Shown here piece by piece: positions 7,451 to 11,395 of a stretch of 11,395 nt of DNA. This DNA comes from an uncultured Muribaculaceae bacterium (GTDB taxonomy: Bacteria; Bacteroidota; Bacteroidia; Bacteroidales; Muribaculaceae). Below the pieces are notes generated by a model. That model was not told where the DNA came from, did no database searches, and saw nothing but the letters and a program-made list of their open reading frames with translations. Made by a program: the position numbers and the translations under genes. How positions within the stretch are numbered: position 1 is the stretch's first letter; each line of letters starts with the position of its first letter. The stretch is from the NCBI GenBank assembly GCA_947644475.1, contig CANRZQ010000066.1, positions 1 through 11,395 on the forward strand. Direction: 5' to 3'.

Positions 7451-8017
7451 CTATTTTTTGTCTACCCATTCTTTTATTTTGTCGGCACTTGCAGGAAGCC
7501 GCAGGCCGGTGTGCCATTTGAGAGCCGGATATCCTTTCTGCAATGTTGCGTCGGCCTCCGACATCGGGCTTTCGTATGATGTGCAGAACGGATAAAGTTC
7601 TTTTCCATTCAAATCTGTGTTGTCAAGGAACGTGCGGATTACAGCCGGCTCCTCATGCCACCAGATTGGGAATCCGATGAATACGGTGTCATATCGGCTG
7701 AAATCCACATCCAATGGCTTGATGGCGGGACGAAGGCTTTGGTTGAGATGCTCCTGAGTGCAACGCGACTGTTCATTTACCCAATCGACATCGGCCGCTG
7801 TATAGGGCTCGGCAGGGAGTATCCGTACAATAGGCGAGCCTGTGACTTCGGCCAATTTCATGGCGGCAAGTTCTGTATTGCCTGAGTGGGTGAAATAGAC
7901 TATTATTGATTTCATATCTTTCTCTGTTTTAGTGGTAGGTTCGGTCGCTGAAAGGTTGAAACAAAACAACAGAGCGGCTATCGCCATGACCGAGTTTATT
8001 ATGTTTTTTATCTTCAT
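7451..8017 (-). CDS. Flavodoxin with N-terminal signal sequence
   Basis: A 188-residue protein. Residues 1-24 look like a Sec signal (MKIKNIINSVMAIAALLF with a hydrophobic core, then NLSA). A flavodoxin domain follows from about 37 to 187: the FMN phosphate loop TxSGNT (Thr43 to Thr48 in YFTHSGNTE), the strand DTVFIGFPIWWHEEP with the Trp-Trp motif seen in flavodoxin_4-type proteins, and a C-terminal helix. Flavodoxins carry one or two electrons on bound FMN and are usually cytoplasmic, so the leader is unusual. LLFC is a poor lipobox because of Phe before Cys. Met35 (ATG at 7915) would give a normal cytoplasmic form, so the start needs care. ATG 8017 lies only 4 bp after the upstream flavin reductase gene ends; AAAGGA abuts it directly, too close to be an ideal ribosome site. 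Last gene of its cluster. Confidence 0.85.
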   Translation of the reverse strand: MKIKNIINSVMAIAALLFCFNLSATEPTTKTEKDMKSIIVYFTHSGNTELAAMKLAEVTGSPIVRILPAEPYTAADVDWVNEQSRCTQEHLNQSLRPAIKPLDVDFSRYDTVFIGFPIWWHEEPAVIRTFLDNTDLNGKELYPFCTSYESPMSEADATLQKGYPALKWHTGLRLPASADKIKEWVDKK

Positions 8018-8021
8018 TCCT

Positions 8022-8588
8022 TTATTTGATTAGTTGTGTTCCATCATGAAATGCCTTGCCTATTATGCCTCCCAATTCACGATAACTGCGTGTTTCAGAA
8101 TCGTATGAGATTGGGCGAAGCAGTGAATAATCCAGTTGTCCGGCTTCATTGAACAGGTTTTCTTCCGCCTGAAGATTGACGACTTTGCCGACAACTCGGG
8201 TCTCGCCGAGTTCATCATTGATTGATATAACCTCACATTCCATTGTCAGTGGAAAATCAGTGATTACAGGAGCATTGACAAATTCACTCTTTACAGCGGT
8301 TACACCGGCTTTCTCAATTTTGTTTTCCTTTCGGCCTGATACGAGTCCGAAGAAATCACACAACAACATAGTGTCAACCGTGCCGATGCTTAGAGTGAAA
8401 GCCTTGTTTGCACGGATATTCTCGGTTGTCTTGTGACCCACAGCAAGATTGAGAGCAACCTCGTGATAGCCACATTGACCACCCCATGCGGCGTTCATCG
8501 CATCAGGCACACCGTTTTCATCGTAGGTGGCAACAATCAATACGGGCAATGGAGTTACGATGGTTTTGTTTGAGAAATTCTTTTTCAT
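8022..8588 (-). CDS. Flavin reductase-like FMN-binding protein
   Basis: A 188-residue protein of the flavin reductase-like domain family (DIM6/NTAB type, split-barrel fold). The start MKKNFSNKTIVTPLPVLIVATYDENG and the following MNAAWGGQCGYHEVALNL are typical, as is the later HKTTENIRANKAFTLSIG stretch, which normally lines the FMN site. Members bind FMN and either reduce flavin with NAD(P)H or use it in small-molecule reductions; the true substrate is often unknown. The start is taken as ATG 8588 because family members usually begin MKKNF. An in-frame ATG at 8594 is possible; a TTG at 8606 is less likely. The gene follows the aldo/keto reductase stop (8597) by only 2-8 bp and precedes the flavodoxin by 4 bp, so the three are almost certainly one transcript. 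Confidence 0.88.
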   Translation of the reverse strand: MKKNFSNKTIVTPLPVLIVATYDENGVPDAMNAAWGGQCGYHEVALNLAVGHKTTENIRANKAFTLSIGTVDTMLLCDFFGLVSGRKENKIEKAGVTAVKSEFVNAPVITDFPLTMECEVISINDELGETRVVGKVVNLQAEENLFNEAGQLDYSLLRPISYDSETRSYRELGGIIGKAFHDGTQLIK

Positions 8589-8596
8589 AACCATTC

Positions 8597-9436
8597 TTAT
8601 TTCCAACCCATGAACATCTTGACAACCTCGGGAGCATGGTGATCGAAGAACAGGCTCTGCTTGGTGTCGAGAGCAGCGATTGCCGCCATGTCTTCCTGCG
8701 ACAGTTCAAAGTCGAATATATCGAGGTTCTGCTGCATACGCTCTACATGAACTGACTTCGGGATGATAATCACATCGCGCTGAATGAGCCAACGGAGGGC
8801 CACCTGTGCGACAGATTTGCCATATTTCTTACCGATTGCCTCAAGCACCGGGTTGGTAAAGAAGTTGTTGCGTCCCTCGGCAAGAGGAGCCCAAGCCATC
8901 ATGTGTGTGCCAAACTCTTTCATGTAGCCCTGAGCCTCAATCTGCTGGTCGAACACATGGGTTTCAACCTGATTGACCGCGGGAACAATCTCCACATTGC
9001 TTGCAAGGTCGATGAAATGGTCGGGGTAGAAATTGCTTACACCGATTGCGCGAACTTTACCCTCTTTGTATGCAGCTTCCAATGCTCGGTATGCACCGTA
9101 GCGGTCGCAGAATGGCTGGTGCAGGAGCATCAGATCAATGTAGTCCGTGCCGAGTTTGCGCAGGCTTTCGTCAATGGAGGCTTTTGCTTTGTCGAAGCCA
9201 TAGTTGGAAATCCATACCTTTGACACAAGAAACAGTTCATCACGGGCAATGCCGCTTTTCTTTACAGCTGCTCCAACGCCTTCCTCGTTGTGATAGGCTT
9301 GTGCGGTGTCAATCATACGGTAGCCGACACTCAGAGCATCGGAAACACAACGTTCACACTCGGCCGGAGATACCTGATATACTCCGTAGCCAATCCGGGG
9401 CATTACCACCCCGTTATTTAATGTTACTGTATTCAT
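8597..9436 (-). CDS. Aldo/keto reductase (2,5-diketogluconate reductase-like)
   Basis: A 279-residue NADPH-dependent aldo/keto reductase with a (beta/alpha)8 barrel, cytoplasmic. The complete catalytic tetrad is present: Asp43 and Tyr48 (MIDTAQAYHNEEGVG), Lys73 (VSKVW) and His106 (LLHQP). The signature IGVSNF is at 131-136 and the cofactor phosphate-binding IPKSV at 225-229. The fold and length (about 280) fit the AKR5-like group, whose members reduce diketogluconate, methylglyoxal and other aldehydes. No signal sequence is present. It is the first gene of the tight three-gene run with the flavin reductase and flavodoxin, and lies 90 bp from the upstream alcohol dehydrogenase gene. Substrate cannot be assigned; carbonyl detoxification is a reasonable guess. 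Confidence 0.93.
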   Translation of the reverse strand: MNTVTLNNGVVMPRIGYGVYQVSPAECERCVSDALSVGYRMIDTAQAYHNEEGVGAAVKKSGIARDELFLVSKVWISNYGFDKAKASIDESLRKLGTDYIDLMLLHQPFCDRYGAYRALEAAYKEGKVRAIGVSNFYPDHFIDLASNVEIVPAVNQVETHVFDQQIEAQGYMKEFGTHMMAWAPLAEGRNNFFTNPVLEAIGKKYGKSVAQVALRWLIQRDVIIIPKSVHVERMQQNLDIFDFELSQEDMAAIAALDTKQSLFFDHHAPEVVKMFMGWK

Positions 9437-9458
9437 TATAGTAGTTTTACTTGTTCTG

Positions 9459-9466
9459 CAAATTAA
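9459..9466 (-). promoter_or_regulatory. Possible -7 element upstream of the aldo/keto reductase
   Basis: On the minus strand, TTAATTTG (9466-9459) differs from TAnnTTTG at one base and lies 22 bases before the ATG at 9436, the same spacing as the two better promoters in this window. No good -33 element is seen at the expected distance (a TTTG lies 27 bases upstream), so this is weak. Confidence 0.3.
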
Positions 9467-9470
9467 ACAA

Positions 9471-9534
9471 AACTCTGAAATCTTTGCTTAATACAAACTT
9501 CGGTAAGTTATACCTATTTTACCTTATCAGAGTT
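9471..9534 (-). other. Inverted repeat in the ADH-AKR gap
   Basis: AACTCTGA (9471-9478) is the exact reverse complement of TCAGAGTT (9527-9534), enclosing 48 bases. The right arm includes the stop codon of the alcohol dehydrogenase gene. Inside is a smaller pair, GGTAA (9502-9506) and TTACC (9519-9523). On the minus strand the outer stem is followed by TTGTTT. It could be a weak terminator, an mRNA processing structure, or a protein-binding site; 8 bp over a 48-base loop could also be chance. Confidence 0.35.
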
Positions 9535-10681
9535 GTCCTTTCAAAATTTCAAAGATTTCATCACGGGTAAACTTCTTGCAGCAGCCGGGAGTAAGCACGC
9601 AGCTGTCGGCGGAATCGCGCAACACCTTTTCATCAGTGATACCTATCTGACTCCAACGTGTAGGCATACCAATTTCCTGAATAAAATCTTCAAGAAGATC
9701 GATACCTGTATTTGCCGCACGCAAATCGTCATTGTCGTGGACGCCCCATACCTCACGGGCCATCCGTGCCAGTTTCGGAGCACCTTCGGGCAGATAATGA
9801 CGGTAGAGCGCGGGGTGTATCACTGCAAGACCCTGACCGTGGTTGCAGTCAGTGTTAGCACCCACGGCGTGTTCAATCATGTGGCATTGGAAGTCGGTCA
9901 TCTTGCCGAGTTTCAGCATCCCGTTTTCCGCCATTGCGGAGTCCCACATCAACTCGCCACGGGCAAAGTCATCATCAGGATTTGCTATAATGGCACGGAT
10001 ATTTTTAATCACGTTACGCATTATCGCCTCGTTAATCTCATCGGATACATTGGTGGCGAAGGGCTGTCCCATATAAGTTTCCATACAGTGGCTAAGAGTG
10101 TCGAAAGCCCCGCTTATTACCTGTTTCATCGGGAGAGTGAGCGTAAGGTCACTGTCAAGAACTGCAAAACGGTGGAACGCTCCGAAAAGAGCCTGCTTGA
10201 GTTTCTTTTCCTCGTGGGTTATCACAGCTCCGTTGTTTTGTTCCGCACCGGTTCCGGATGCCGTAACGACAGCACCGCAGGGAATAAATTCAGTTGGCAG
10301 ACGGTGCTCATTATAGAACATATCCCAGACATCTTCGTCAGTCTTTGCCTGAGCGGAGATGATTTTGCAGCAGTCGATTACCGAGCCACCACCAACGGCG
10401 AGAATGAAGTCAACACCTTCTTTGCGGACAACTGCCGCTCCTTCCTGAACTTTGGCATAAGTCGGGTTAGGCATGATGCCGCCGAAATCCACAACTGTCT
10501 TGCCGGCTTCTTCAAGCCAGCCACGGATTTTGTCATACAGACCGGTGCGTTTCAGCGACCCGCCGCCATAGGCAAGCATGACAACATTACCCATATCAGG
10601 CATTTCTTTTTTCAGTGCTTCTTCTGCACATCCTTTCCCGAAATACTGCTTTACGGGATATTGATAGTTAAAACTGTTCAT
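9527..10681 (-). CDS. Iron-containing alcohol dehydrogenase (YqhD/BDH-like)
   Basis: A 384-residue group III, iron-type alcohol dehydrogenase, cytoplasmic. The N-terminal cofactor domain shows YGGGSLKRTG (38-47) and the GGGSVID loop (97-103), both as in NADPH-linked YqhD and butanol dehydrogenases. The C-terminal helical domain carries the metal ligands Asp194 and His198 (FDTLSHCME), His267 (CHMIEHAVG) and His281 (NHGQGLAV). Length matches YqhD (about 387). These enzymes mainly reduce aldehydes to alcohols, protecting against short-chain and lipid-derived aldehydes. The ATG at 10681 overlaps the stop of the upstream gene by 4 bp (ATGA arrangement), pointing to coupled translation. A long open frame on the opposite strand across the gene is a codon-use shadow. 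Confidence 0.95.
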   Translation of the reverse strand: MNSFNYQYPVKQYFGKGCAEEALKKEMPDMGNVVMLAYGGGSLKRTGLYDKIRGWLEEAGKTVVDFGGIMPNPTYAKVQEGAAVVRKEGVDFILAVGGGSVIDCCKIISAQAKTDEDVWDMFYNEHRLPTEFIPCGAVVTASGTGAEQNNGAVITHEEKKLKQALFGAFHRFAVLDSDLTLTLPMKQVISGAFDTLSHCMETYMGQPFATNVSDEINEAIMRNVIKNIRAIIANPDDDFARGELMWDSAMAENGMLKLGKMTDFQCHMIEHAVGANTDCNHGQGLAVIHPALYRHYLPEGAPKLARMAREVWGVHDNDDLRAANTGIDLLEDFIQEIGMPTRWSQIGITDEKVLRDSADSCVLTPGCCKKFTRDEIFEILKGQL

Positions 10682-11385
10682 AATTTATGAAATTTGTAAT
10701 GTAACCGGACAATGCCATGAGGCCTTTGTTCAACTGAAAGAAGCTCCAAAGCCTGTCCTTCAGCAGGCCGCTCATCCCGGAGCCCGAGATATTCGAAGAT
10801 TGACGGCGAAGTTGCAAGTCCGTCTATTCCGGGATAAACCACAAGGCTAAGCTCGTCGATAAGTCCCTGAGCAAGCATCGCGCCGTCAATTATACCTCCG
10901 CCCTGAAGCGAAATTGAAGCTATTCCAAAGTCCTTGGCAACAACTTCCAATGCACTGCGGAGGTCGGTAGGGTCGTCGCATACGATATACGATATTCCCT
11001 TTTCTTCAAGAGCCGCAAGATAGTCGGTAGTGACATTTACTCCGAGTATTACAAGAATGTTGTCGCCACGCAACCGGTCGGAAGTAAAGAAAATATCAGC
11101 ATCGGGATCTATGGTGATAAACAGCCTTGATGATGCCCGGTTGCCAATGAAAACTTTGCCGCCTTTGCCAATGGGCTCGCCTTTAGGCATGAACTTATAT
11201 GGGAAAGCCTCTCTTGCGGTCATCTTGCCAAACATCCACGCATCCGTACCGAGACTTTTGCCGATAGCGGCATATTCATTAAAAAGTTCCGACGGCTTTG
11301 TGCCGTCGAATGGAGCGGTCCAGCGTCCGGGCAGAAGTCGCCCGTCAACAGAACTCATTATGTGGCATATTACTTTTGGTGTCAT
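10678..11385 (-). CDS. RibD C-terminal/DHFR-like reductase
   Basis: A 235-residue protein of the RibD C-terminal (dihydrofolate reductase-like) family. The N-terminus has the typical ICHIMSSVDGRLLPGRW segment (residues 6-22). LQGGGIIDGAML followed by GLIDELSLVVYPGIDG (160-189) is the pyridine-nucleotide-binding glycine turn and conserved helix-strand of the fold. Relatives reduce pyrimidine or pterin-like compounds with NADPH; riboflavin synthesis itself is unlikely because the RibD deaminase half is absent and no rib genes are nearby. It ends inside the alcohol dehydrogenase start by a 4-bp overlap. ATG 11385 gives a complete-looking domain, but the frame stays open for the last 10 bases of the window, so a more upstream start cannot be excluded, and any upstream promoter lies outside. 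Confidence 0.85.
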   Translation of the reverse strand: MTPKVICHIMSSVDGRLLPGRWTAPFDGTKPSELFNEYAAIGKSLGTDAWMFGKMTAREAFPYKFMPKGEPIGKGGKVFIGNRASSRLFITIDPDADIFFTSDRLRGDNILVILGVNVTTDYLAALEEKGISYIVCDDPTDLRSALEVVAKDFGIASISLQGGGIIDGAMLAQGLIDELSLVVYPGIDGLATSPSIFEYLGLRDERPAEGQALELLSVEQRPHGIVRLHYKFHKL

Positions 11386-11395
11386 AACTTTATGC

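Noticed and set aside
8589..8606. TTG start at 8606 for the flavin reductase-like gene
   Set aside because: It overlaps the preceding gene, and the residues it adds (MEIRMV) are not typical of the family; ATG 8588 or 8594 is better.
9533..10690. 385-codon open frame on the plus strand across the alcohol dehydrogenase gene
   Set aside because: It is fully antisense to a gene with all family motifs, and its translation shows no recognisable domain; it is a codon-use shadow.
1..11395. Mobile elements, CRISPR arrays, tRNA or rRNA genes
   Set aside because: No transposase or integrase motifs, repeat-spacer pattern or RNA gene signatures were recognised by eye.

Overview
The window looks like a chromosomal segment from a Bacteroidales bacterium. 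The lines of evidence are an RprX/RprY-type two-component pair, a DUF6377-type membrane regulator, a TonB-dependent outer-membrane receptor with a terminal Phe, promoters of the Bacteroidota type (TAnnTTTG at -7), and starts without clear Shine-Dalgarno sequences. The roughly balanced base composition and protein style would fit Muribaculaceae, but the family assignment is inference.

Layout. Bases 1-925 (+) hold the last 58 codons of a sensor kinase and its complete OmpR-family response regulator (RprY-like), closed by a strong hairpin at 945-976. Bases 997-5086 and on to 7352 form a small glycan-use locus. A membrane-spanning TPR/HTH regulator (minus strand, 997-2601) is divergent from a TonB-dependent receptor-like barrel (2807-5086, +) and a secreted GH36 alpha-galactosidase (5157-7352, +). 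No SusD-like gene is present in the window. The 205-bp divergent region contains a promoter for each side and a set of CACTACC-like direct repeats spaced exactly 11 bp apart, with a fourth copy 66 bp (6 x 11) away next to the regulator's own promoter. This is the most interesting signal in the window and looks like an operator array.

Bases 7367-7400 are a second strong hairpin between convergent units. Bases 7451-11385 are a minus-strand redox gene cluster read right to left: a RibD-C/DHFR-like reductase, a YqhD/BDH-type iron-containing alcohol dehydrogenase (4-bp overlap), then a 90-bp gap with possible promoter or terminator structure, then an aldo/keto reductase, a flavin-reductase-like FMN protein and a flavodoxin with a predicted export signal, these last three packed within a few bases of each other.

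Working model (inference). The DUF6377 protein senses a ligand in the periplasm through its TPR-like domain and activates the receptor and alpha-galactosidase genes from the membrane. The barrel imports alpha-galactoside oligosaccharides, and the periplasmic GH36 enzyme removes terminal alpha-galactose. The minus-strand cluster looks like a carbonyl/flavin detoxification set and is probably unrelated. No mobile elements, CRISPR arrays, rRNA or tRNA genes were recognised.
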